5,209 nt of DNA from Chloroflexota bacterium. Its GTDB lineage: Archaea; Iainarchaeota; Iainarchaeia; Iainarchaeales; GCA-2688035. The notes under the pieces are model-generated. The model saw nothing but the letters and a program-made list of their open reading frames with translations, searched no databases and was not told where the DNA came from. Positions within the stretch are counted from its first letter, which is position 1, and each line of letters begins with the position of its first letter. Of this stretch, positions 1-5,209 are shown piece after piece. The position numbers and the translations under genes are program-made. The stretch is taken from positions 1 to 5,209 of the forward strand of contig DAOWAC010000076.1 of the NCBI GenBank assembly GCA_030634785.1, in the 5' to 3' direction.

Positions 1-16
1 AGATATAATCTTTTCA

Positions 17-27
17 ATTAAATAAAC
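17..27 (+). promoter_or_regulatory. Candidate archaeal TATA box for leuS
   Basis: The run AATTAAATAAA is centred at about position 22, 26 nt before the leuS ATG. Archaeal TATA boxes usually lie about 26 nt before the transcription start, so the mRNA would begin at or next to the ATG and be leaderless. This agrees with the absence of a GGAGG-like ribosome binding site in positions 28-47. A bacterial -10-like TATAAT also occurs at 4-9, but any -35 partner would lie outside the window. This is inference from spacing and composition only. Confidence 0.4.
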
Positions 28-47
28 ACAATATAAGCGAGATAATA

Positions 48-2741
48 ATGAGTTACAATCCAAATGAGATTGAAGCCAAGTGGCAGAAGAAGTGGGACAA
101 GGAAAAGGCCTTTGAGGCAAGGGAATCCAAGGGCAAAAAAAAGTACTATGTTTTGGAAATGTTTCCTTATCCAAGCGGAAAGCTTCACATGGGACATGTT
201 AGAAACTATTCAATCGGTGACGCCACTGCGCGTTTTAAACGAATGCAGGGATTTAATGTTTTGTATCCAATGGGTTATGATGCCCTTGGATTGCCTGCTG
301 AGAATGCTGCAATTAAGAACAAGCGAAATCCAAAAGAGTGGACTTGGGAAAAGATTGAGGAAATGAAAAAGCAGCAGGAAATGCTTGGATTCAGTTATGA
401 CTGGACAAGAATGGTTGCAACCTGTGATGAAAGCTATTACCATTGGAACCAGTGGTTTTTTTTGCAGTTGCTCAAAAAAAAACTTGCCTACAAGGGCAAG
501 GCAAAAAGCAACTGGTGTGCAAGCTGTGGAACAGTTCTTGCAAACGAACAGGTTGAAGATGGAAACTGCTGGCGTTGCCATAACCCAGTTGCTGAAAAAG
601 AATTTGAACAATGGTTTTTGAAGATTACTGATTATGCAGACGAATTGCTTAAAGATTTGGACAAACTAAAAGACTGGCCGCAACGTGTGAAAACAATGCA
701 AAAGAATTGGATTGGAAGAAGTGAAGGAGTAGAGGTTTATTTTAAAGAAAAGGATTCAGGAAAAGTTATCCCAACTTTTACAACAAGGCCTGATACTCTT
801 TTTGGTGTTACATTTGTTGTCTTTGCACCTGAACATCCTCTTGTAACAGAGTTTGTAAAAGGAACAGAACTTGAAGCAGATGTTAAAAAGTTTATTGAAG
901 AAGTTAAAGGGCAAAGCCTTATTGACAGGCTTGCTGAAGGAAAAGAAAAGCGCGGAATCTTTTTAGGAAAGTATGCAATCAATCCGGTTAATGGAGAGGT
1001 TGTTCCAATTTTTGCTGCAGATTTTGCAGTTTTAGAATATGGAACAGGAATGGTTATGTGTGTTCCAACACACGATCAAAGAGACTTTGAATTTGCTGAA
1101 AAATATGAGTTGCAAAAAAGGATTGTAATACAGCCAAAGGACAAAGCGCTTGATGCTTTTGCAATGGAAAAGGCATATGTTGAGGAAGGAGTTTTGGTTG
1201 AAAGTGGCGAGTTTAATGGTTTGAAAAATACTGAAGCAATTAAAAAAATTAGCAAATGGATTGAGAAAAAGAAAATTGGAAAGAGAACTGTTAACTATAA
1301 GTTGAGAGACTGGCTTATTTCAAGGCAAAGATATTGGGGAACTCCAATTCCAATTATTTATTGTGAAAAATGCGGAATGGTTCCTGTTCCTGAAAAGGAT
1401 TTGCCAGTAAAGCTTCCTGCAAATGCTCCTTTTACTGGTGAAGGAAATCCTTTGGATAAGGTTTCTGCGTTTGTTAATGTAACTTGTCCAAAATGCGGTG
1501 AAAAGGCAAGGCGTGAGACAGATACAATGGACACTTTTGTTGACAGTAGCTGGTATTTCTTAAGATTTTGCAGTCCAGGGGACAAGAAAGCAATGTTTGA
1601 CAAGAAAAAGGCCTCATATTGGATGCCTGTAGACCAGTATATTGGGGGAATAGAGCATGCAATAATGCACTTGCTTTATGCAAGGTTTTTTACCAAGGCT
1701 TTGAGGGATATTGGAATGATTAAGTTTGACGAGCCTTTTACAAGGCTTTTGACACAGGGAATGGTTTTGAAGGACGGGGAAGTAATGAGCAAGAGCAAGG
1801 GAAATGTTGTTGACCCCACAGTAATATCCAACAGTTTTGGGGCAGATACTGCACGAACCTTTATTATAAGTGTTGCCTTGCCAACAAAAGAACTTGAGTG
1901 GAGTGACAAGGGAGCGGAGGCAACATTCAAGTTTTTGAGAAGAGTTTATGAATTTGTGGACAGTAACAAATCAATGTTTGGCAAGGGCAAGATTGACAAG
2001 AAAAGGTTGAGTTCTGCAGACAGGCTTTTGTTAAGCAAGGCAAACAGGACAATTTTGCAGGTAACCAAGCAAATGGCTGGTTTTGAATTTAATTTTGCAC
2101 TAAGTGAAATTACTCGTTTGTTTTCTGCAGTGCAAAAAGCTGAAAATGCTGATAAGAATGTGTTGGATTTTGCTACAAGATCTTTAGTACAATTACTTGC
2201 ACCTTTTGCTCCGCATTTGTGCGAAGAACTTTGGCAAAAGCTTGGAGAAAAGGGCTTTGTTAGCTTGAGTAATTGGCCTAAGGGTAATGAGAAGGATATT
2301 GACAGGAAAGCAGAGCAGGCTGAAGAGTTTTTGGATGGCATTGTAGAGGATGTAAGGCATATCAAAGAGCTTGCAAAGATTGAAAAGCCTCAAAAGATTG
2401 TTTTGTTTACTGCTCCTGCGTGGAAGTGGATGGCTATTCCAATTGCTGCAAAGGCCTGTGAAAAAAGGCCTGATATTGGTGCTGTTTTGAAGGCATTAAT
2501 GCAAAATGGGGAAATGAGGAAGTATGGAAAAGAGGTTCAGGGTTTTGTAAAGGCTCTTGTGCCAAGGCTTGTGCTGTTAAAGGAAGCTGAAAAAATTGAT
2601 GAAATTGTAGTACTTAAAGAGGCACATCCATTGCTTGAAAAAATATTTGGATGCAGTATAGAAATTGAAAGTGCTGACAAGAGCACTCATCCAAAATCAA
2701 GGAATGCAATGCCCTTAAAGCCAGCTATTTTTATGGAATAA
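48..2741 (+). CDS. leuS: Leucyl-tRNA synthetase, bacterial-type core with archaeal-like C-terminus
   Basis: Class I synthetase (897 aa) that activates leucine with ATP and charges tRNA-Leu in the cytoplasm. The N-terminus ([12 protein letters not shown]) is typical of LeuRS. HIGH is present as HMGH at residues 47-50, after FPYPSGKL. A zinc site of the CxxC...CxxC form is at C157/C160 and C174/C177. The CP1 editing domain spans about 226-415, with TTRPDT at 245-250 and [15 protein letters not shown] at 332-346; the Asp at 346 matches the editing aspartate of bacterial LeuRS. A second zinc ribbon is at C439/C442 and C480/C483, as in Thermus-type enzymes. The KMSKS loop reads VMSKS at 579-583, followed by KGN, with almost no leucine-specific insertion before it. 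The anticodon-binding helices cover about 650-745. After about 755 the sequence stops resembling the small bacterial C-terminal domain (no VNGKVRAK-like segment). It resembles archaeal LeuRS instead: TAPAWKWMA at 788-796, MRKYGKEV at 823-830 and a terminal [10 protein letters not shown]. The ATG at 48 gives a full-length N-terminus; no ribosome binding site is visible. The reading frame is intact. Identity is secure; the hybrid reading rests on remembered homologues. Confidence 0.97.
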   Translation: MSYNPNEIEAKWQKKWDKEKAFEARESKGKKKYYVLEMFPYPSGKLHMGHVRNYSIGDATARFKRMQGFNVLYPMGYDALGLPAENAAIKNKRNPKEWTWEKIEEMKKQQEMLGFSYDWTRMVATCDESYYHWNQWFFLQLLKKKLAYKGKAKSNWCASCGTVLANEQVEDGNCWRCHNPVAEKEFEQWFLKITDYADELLKDLDKLKDWPQRVKTMQKNWIGRSEGVEVYFKEKDSGKVIPTFTTRPDTLFGVTFVVFAPEHPLVTEFVKGTELEADVKKFIEEVKGQSLIDRLAEGKEKRGIFLGKYAINPVNGEVVPIFAADFAVLEYGTGMVMCVPTHDQRDFEFAEKYELQKRIVIQPKDKALDAFAMEKAYVEEGVLVESGEFNGLKNTEAIKKISKWIEKKKIGKRTVNYKLRDWLISRQRYWGTPIPIIYCEKCGMVPVPEKDLPVKLPANAPFTGEGNPLDKVSAFVNVTCPKCGEKARRETDTMDTFVDSSWYFLRFCSPGDKKAMFDKKKASYWMPVDQYIGGIEHAIMHLLYARFFTKALRDIGMIKFDEPFTRLLTQGMVLKDGEVMSKSKGNVVDPTVISNSFGADTARTFIISVALPTKELEWSDKGAEATFKFLRRVYEFVDSNKSMFGKGKIDKKRLSSADRLLLSKANRTILQVTKQMAGFEFNFALSEITRLFSAVQKAENADKNVLDFATRSLVQLLAPFAPHLCEELWQKLGEKGFVSLSNWPKGNEKDIDRKAEQAEEFLDGIVEDVRHIKELAKIEKPQKIVLFTAPAWKWMAIPIAAKACEKRPDIGAVLKALMQNGEMRKYGKEVQGFVKALVPRLVLLKEAEKIDEIVVLKEAHPLLEKIFGCSIEIESADKSTHPKSRNAMPLKPAIFME

Positions 2742-2748
2742 AAAAAAA
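2740..2748 (-). terminator. T9 tract downstream of argS
   Basis: The - strand reads nine consecutive T here, about 50 nt past the argS stop, preceded by GATTAA. Archaeal RNA polymerase terminates at oligo-T runs without needing a hairpin, so this is the best candidate 3' end for the argS transcript. The tract overlaps the last two bases of the leuS TAA stop codon, so the two genes share a very tight convergent terminator region. Confidence 0.5.
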
Positions 2749-2776
2749 TTAATCAGAACCTAAAGAAATTCTGCAT

Positions 2777-2795
2777 AAACAAAATTATTTTGTTT
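2777..2795. terminator. Weak inverted repeat between convergent leuS and argS
   Basis: AAACAAAAT (2777-2785) and ATTTTGTTT (2787-2795) are a perfect 9-nt inverted repeat with one base between, so a stem of about 8 bp closes on a TTA loop. It is almost all A/T and would be weak as a hairpin. It does place a T-rich tract (TTATTTTGTTTTG) just after leuS on the + strand, followed by T6 at 2804-2809. A second small pairing, CAGAA (2754-2758) with TTCTG (2769-2773), lies next to it. T-tracts are the main signal for archaeal termination, so a role as the leuS terminator is plausible but unproven. Confidence 0.4.
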
Positions 2796-2798
2796 TGA

Positions 2799-4523
2799 TT
2801 ACATTTTTTCAATTGCTTCAATGTCAAGCAATTTCAAACCGTTTTTTAGCACTTGGGCTGTTGCCTGTACCAGTGCAATTCGTTCCATTTTAATTTCTTC
2901 GGTTCCTGCTTTTAGTACTTTGTGTTTGTGGTAAAATGTGTTAAATGCTTCGGCAATTTCAATAAGTGATTGGCATATTATGTGCGGGCTTAATTGTTCA
3001 AGGCTTTTTTTTACCGCGTCAGGATAGTTTGCAAGTAGTTTCAATAGTTTTTGTTCTTCTGGTCCGATAAGCCTTTCAAATCCAAATTTTTTGATTTTTA
3101 CCTTGCCTGCTTTTGCAAGAATACTTTTTGCCCTTGCATGCGCGTATTGAATATAGGGTCCTGTTTCTCCTTCGAATGAAATGCTTTCTTTTGGGTTGAA
3201 CATTATGTCTTTTTGCACTGCAACTTTTAGCATGTGAAATTTTATTGCAGCCAATCCAATTGCCCTGCTTCTTACTTTTAGTTCTTTTGTGTCAATTTTT
3301 GAATCCCTTTTCTTTATTTCTTCTGTTGCAAGGTCTTCAAGTTCTTTTATTATGTCATCTGCGTCAACAACCTTTCCTTCCCTGCTTTTTAGTTTTCCTT
3401 CAGGCAAGGTTACCATTCCGTGACTTAAATGTCTGCAATTTTTTGCCCATTTAAATCCAAGCAAGTGAAATATTTTAAACAATTGCCTAAAGTAAAGGTC
3501 TTGTTCGTTTCCAACAACCCAAATGCTTTCGTTTAATTTAAAGTGCTTAAATTTGTATTCTGTTAAAGCCAAATCGTTTGTGATATAAATTGAGGTTCCG
3601 TCAGCTCTCAAAACTGTTTTGTCTGGCAGACCATAGCTTTCAAGTTCTGCAACAAGAGCGCCATCTTTGTTTTTTTTAAACACTCCTTTTTCTTCTCCAA
3701 TTTTTAGAACTGTTTTTGCTTTGTTGTAATATTCTGATTCAAAAAACCACTCGTCAAATTTGCTTCCGAATTCTTTATAAGTTTCCTTAAAACCTTTTAT
3801 TGCCCATCCGGTCATTTGTTTCCACAATTTTTTTGTTTCTTTGTCTCCTTTTTCCCATTGTTGTAGCATTTCATAAGCTTGTTTTTCCAATTCTGGTTTT
3901 TCTTTAACCATTTGATTAAACATTATGTAATAGTCTCCTACAAAATGGTCTGGCTTTTCTTTTGTGCTTTCAGGAGTTGCTCCATTTCCAAAAAGCTTGT
4001 ATGCAAGCATGCTTTTGCAGATATGTATTCCGCGGTCGTTTACAATGTTTGCTTTTGTTACTTTCATTCCTACTGCGGCAAAAATGTTTGCTGTTGCCAT
4101 TCCAATAATGGTATTGCGCAAATGTCCCAGGTGCAGTGGCTTGTTTGAGTTTGGGCCGGAATATTCTACCATTATCTTTTGTCCTTTGCCAAACTCGTGC
4201 TTTCCAAATTTATCGCCTTGTTTAATAATTTCGTTTATTGTATCTTGTGCTACTAAATCTTTTGCTGCAAAAAAGTTCAGGTATGGTCCGTTTGGATTCA
4301 TTCCTTCAATTCCGTCTGGTAAAAAGATTTTTTCAGCTAGTTCAAATGCAATTTTGTTTGGTTTTTTTTTAAACATTCCTGCAAGTTTAAAGCAGGGGAA
4401 TGCATAATCTCCCATTCCAGGTGTTGGAGGGACTTCCAAAAGAGTGCTTATTTCTTCTTTTTTTAGTTTGCCATCAAGTGCTTGTTCCAAAGCGCCTGCA
4501 ATCAATTCTTTAAAGTCTGCCAT
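2799..4523 (-). CDS. argS: Arginyl-tRNA synthetase
   Basis: Class I synthetase of 574 aa from the chosen ATG; it needs tRNA to activate arginine and charges tRNA-Arg in the cytoplasm. The N-terminal additional domain covers about residues 1-95 and ends in the family motif GPYLNFFA. The catalytic domain opens with VEYSGPNSNKPLHLGHLRNT, with HLGH at 131-134. Further ArgRS landmarks are NDRG at about 162-165, LRADGTSIYITNDLAL at 305-320, VGNEQDLYF at 337-345 and ETGPYIQYAHAR at 453-464. The KMSKS position reads KLKSR at 377-381 within LPEGKLKSREGKVV. The second lysine is missing, as in many ArgRS; the Lys three residues before HLGH (128) is the one proposed to compensate in such enzymes. The helical DALR anticodon domain fills the end, finishing in EAIEKM, close to the usual terminal RM. 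The start is chosen as ATG at 4523, giving MADFKELIAG. An in-frame TTG at 4532 would add three residues and follows directly after an in-frame TAG; it is less likely. The upstream GNAT gene ends 27 nt away on the same strand. Confidence 0.96.
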   Translation of the reverse strand: MADFKELIAGALEQALDGKLKKEEISTLLEVPPTPGMGDYAFPCFKLAGMFKKKPNKIAFELAEKIFLPDGIEGMNPNGPYLNFFAAKDLVAQDTINEIIKQGDKFGKHEFGKGQKIMVEYSGPNSNKPLHLGHLRNTIIGMATANIFAAVGMKVTKANIVNDRGIHICKSMLAYKLFGNGATPESTKEKPDHFVGDYYIMFNQMVKEKPELEKQAYEMLQQWEKGDKETKKLWKQMTGWAIKGFKETYKEFGSKFDEWFFESEYYNKAKTVLKIGEEKGVFKKNKDGALVAELESYGLPDKTVLRADGTSIYITNDLALTEYKFKHFKLNESIWVVGNEQDLYFRQLFKIFHLLGFKWAKNCRHLSHGMVTLPEGKLKSREGKVVDADDIIKELEDLATEEIKKRDSKIDTKELKVRSRAIGLAAIKFHMLKVAVQKDIMFNPKESISFEGETGPYIQYAHARAKSILAKAGKVKIKKFGFERLIGPEEQKLLKLLANYPDAVKKSLEQLSPHIICQSLIEIAEAFNTFYHKHKVLKAGTEEIKMERIALVQATAQVLKNGLKLLDIEAIEKM

Positions 4524-4550
4524 TTCAATCAACTATGTATTAATGTAAAA

Positions 4551-5003
4551 CTATTTTATCTTCTTTTGCATTGCAATTTCAGTACAATTTGGAAACTCTG
4601 GGCAATTTAAGCAATCTTTCCAGATTTTGTGAGGCAATTTGTCTTTTGAAATTTTTTCAAAGCCAAGTTCTTTAAAAAATTCAGACACAAAAGTTAGGGT
4701 AAAAACTTCTTTAATGCCTAATTCTTTTGCTTCCTTAAAGCAGGCTTGTATTAGTTCTTTTCCAATTCCTTTGCCTTTAAATTTTTCAGAAACTGCAAGG
4801 CTTCTTATTTCGGCCAAATTTTCCCAGCAAAAATGCATTGCACAACAACCTATGACTTTGCCATTTTTTTCAAAAATAAAAAAGTCACGCAATGATTCAT
4901 AAATACTAAACAGGCTTCTGTCAAGCAAAAGTCCTTTTTTTGCATATGTTTCCAGAAGCTTTTTTATCTTTTTGGCATCTGACATTTTTGCTTTTCTAAT
5001 CAT
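4551..5003 (-). CDS. GNAT-family N-acetyltransferase, ArgA-like (short N-acetylglutamate synthase type)
   Basis: A 150-aa single-domain acetyltransferase expected to move an acetyl group from acetyl-CoA to an amine. It begins MIRKAKMSDAKKIKKLLETY, a common GNAT start. The LAEIRSLAVSEKFKGKGIGKELI segment (63-85) holds beta-strand 4 and the pyrophosphate-binding loop, with KFKGKG at 74-79 standing for the usual R/Q-x-x-G-x-G. FTLTFVSEFFKELGFEKI (101-118) is the typical late GNAT segment. The C-terminus LPHKIWKDCLNCPEFPNCTEIAM and the early YAKKGLLLDRS match, from memory, the short ArgA-like family annotated as N-acetylglutamate synthase or unspecified acetyltransferase. The three C-terminal cysteines (131, 134, 140) plus C53, C54, C59 and C88 make it unusually cysteine-rich for its size. 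Substrate is not certain: glutamate is suggested by family resemblance, but another amine is possible. It sits 47 nt after tRNA-Arg and 27 nt before argS on the same strand. ATG at 5003 is the first in-frame start that fits the family; no ribosome binding site is visible. Confidence 0.88.
   Translation of the reverse strand: MIRKAKMSDAKKIKKLLETYAKKGLLLDRSLFSIYESLRDFFIFEKNGKVIGCCAMHFCWENLAEIRSLAVSEKFKGKGIGKELIQACFKEAKELGIKEVFTLTFVSEFFKELGFEKISKDKLPHKIWKDCLNCPEFPNCTEIAMQKKIK
4552..4559 (-). promoter_or_regulatory. Possible TATA box for argS inside the GNAT 3' end
   Basis: The - strand reads ATAAAATA here, overlapping the last GNAT codons and its TAG stop. Its centre is about 32 nt before the argS ATG, which would give a leader of only about 5 nt. 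No Shine-Dalgarno sequence precedes argS, so either near-leaderless transcription from here or simple co-transcription with the GNAT gene could apply. In AT-rich DNA such a match is easily due to chance. Confidence 0.22.
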
Positions 5004-5031
5004 TTCATTCAGCTCATTTTATTTAATTCGG

Positions 5032-5043
5032 TTTATTTATTAA
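5032..5043 (-). promoter_or_regulatory. Candidate TATA box for the GNAT gene
   Basis: The - strand reads TTAATAAATAAA between the tRNA-Arg 3' end and the GNAT start. Its centre is about 35 nt before the ATG, so transcription would begin about 8-10 nt upstream of it. The preceding CTTTTAATT, directly after the tRNA discriminator base, could serve as a short tRNA terminator. If both readings hold, the GNAT-argS pair is transcribed separately from the tRNA. The evidence is base composition and spacing only. Confidence 0.35.
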
Positions 5044-5050
5044 TTAAAAG

Positions 5051-5123
5051 CGGGCCCGGCCGGATTCGAACCGGCGACCCTCTGCTTAGAAGGCAGATGC
5101 CCTATCCACTAGGCTACGGGCCC
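5051..5123 (-). tRNA. tRNA-Arg (anticodon UCU)
   Basis: A complete 73-nt cloverleaf on the - strand. The acceptor stem GGGCCCG pairs with CGGGCCC, U8-A9 follow, and the D stem is GCCU/GGGC with loop AGUGGAUA. The anticodon stem is UCUGC/GCAGA with loop CUUCUAA, which places UCU at positions 34-36. The variable loop is GGGUC, the T arm GCCGG-UUCGAAU-CCGGC, and the discriminator is G73. All stems are perfect except one U-G pair in the D stem. A20, an arginine identity base, is present in the D loop. The 3' CCA is not encoded: CUUUUAAUU follows directly, so CCA must be added by nucleotidyltransferase. The body closely resembles archaeal tRNA-Arg(UCU). It reads AGA and AGG, which by eye make up about 29 of 38 arginine codons in leuS. 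No intron is visible. argS and the ArgA-like gene lie downstream on the same strand. Confidence 0.97.
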
Positions 5124-5209
5124 TTAAAGAAAATTAGGTCTGAATTGTTATTAAGGATTTGGGTTAGGGCCTTAATCCCTTTCTTGGCCTTTTCCTGGGC
5201 CTTTTCAAA
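5114..5209 (-). CDS. Possible 3' end of an unidentified gene running into tRNA-Arg
   Basis: The - strand is open from the window edge for 31 codons and ends at a TAG made from bases 8-10 of the tRNA. The peptide tail has a lysine/alanine-rich helical stretch (EKAQEKAKKGIKALTQIL) followed by NNNSDLIFFKGP. The stretch is shaped like a helical protein end, and the codons (GAA, AAG, GCC, ATT, CTT) are unremarkable for such a protein. I do not recognise a family, and the start lies outside the window. The complementary + strand frame is also open across 5124-5209, so openness alone is weak evidence. If real, it overlaps the tRNA by 10 nt. Confidence 0.35.
   Translation of the reverse strand, partial: FEKAQEKAKKGIKALTQILNNNSDLIFFKGP
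5148..5154 (-). promoter_or_regulatory. Candidate TATA box for tRNA-Arg
   Basis: The - strand reads TTAATAA, preceded by ATCC, with its centre 28 nt before the first base of the mature tRNA. That spacing fits archaeal tRNA promoters that start at or a few nt before the mature 5' end. It lies inside the possible coding tail that continues past the window edge, so if that coding region is real, the promoter is internal to it. Confidence 0.35.
5183..5206 (-). repeat. 12-bp direct tandem repeat (two copies)
   Basis: On the - strand, GAAAAGGCCCAG (5206-5195) is followed at once by GAAAAGGCCAAG (5194-5183), with 11 of 12 bases identical. In the possible coding frame it gives EKAQ then EKAK, a four-residue helical repeat. 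A further AAGGCC occurs 14 bases later. It is probably just a low-complexity helix-coding stretch. Confidence 0.6.

Noticed and set aside
4..9. Bacterial -10-like TATAAT upstream of leuS
   Set aside because: Any -35 element would be outside the window, and the archaeal tRNA and LeuRS tail make a TATA-box reading at 17-27 more consistent.
135..142. A8 run in leuS as a programmed frameshift site
   Set aside because: The zero frame continues with conserved LeuRS sequence ([14 protein letters not shown]), and no alternative product is supported.
210..611. 133-codon open frame on the - strand opposite the leuS catalytic core
   Set aside because: It overlaps conserved LeuRS motifs on the other strand and shows no independent coding evidence.
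1946..2365. 139-codon open frame on the - strand opposite leuS
   Set aside because: Antisense shadow of a well-supported gene; serine/leucine-rich low-complexity peptide with no recognisable motifs.
3661..3690. Poly-T stretch within argS on the + strand
   Set aside because: It is the complement of lysine and asparagine codons (KKNKDG) in ArgRS and needs no other explanation.
3964..4407. 147-codon open frame on the + strand opposite argS
   Set aside because: It lies wholly antisense to a secure ArgRS gene, its peptide has no domain pattern and is rich in F, C, P and S as expected from the complement of lysine/alanine-rich codons.
5124..5209. Open frame on the + strand beyond the tRNA (hydrophobic, tryptophan-rich)
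   Set aside because: It has no ATG in this stretch and reads back through the tRNA complement; the - strand frame has a more protein-like composition.

Overview
The window holds two aminoacyl-tRNA synthetase genes in convergent orientation, a small GNAT acetyltransferase gene and a tRNA-Arg gene. It looks like AT-rich, compact archaeal DNA, most likely a DPANN-type lineage. The tRNA-Arg(UCU) has an archaeal-looking body and no encoded CCA. No gene start has a convincing Shine-Dalgarno sequence, and each has an AT-rich TATA-like box about 26-32 nt upstream, which suits leaderless or near-leaderless archaeal transcripts. The LeuRS ends in an archaeal-style C-terminal module. The phylum is inferred from these features and is not proven. 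A CPR-type bacterium is the main alternative.

Layout. Positions 1-47 are a short AT-rich promoter region. The + strand carries leuS (48-2741). A 57-nt convergent intergenic spacer (2742-2798) holds a weak inverted repeat and T-tracts facing both ways. The - strand then reads, in transcription order from the right edge: the tail of an uncertain coding region (5209 to 5114), tRNA-Arg(UCU) (5123-5051), an ArgA-like GNAT acetyltransferase (5003-4551) and argS (ending at 2799). No gene-free stretch exceeds 300 bases.

Together these are translation genes: LeuRS charges tRNA-Leu and ArgRS charges tRNA-Arg. The tRNA-Arg gene lies on the same strand upstream of argS, so a tRNA and its cognate synthetase are neighbours, with a short N-acetylglutamate-synthase-like enzyme between them. 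The most notable observation is that LeuRS appears to be a hybrid. Its catalytic core and editing domain are bacterial in type, while its last 140 or so residues resemble the archaeal/eukaryotic LeuRS C-terminus. I saw no CRISPR array, transposon, riboswitch or origin.
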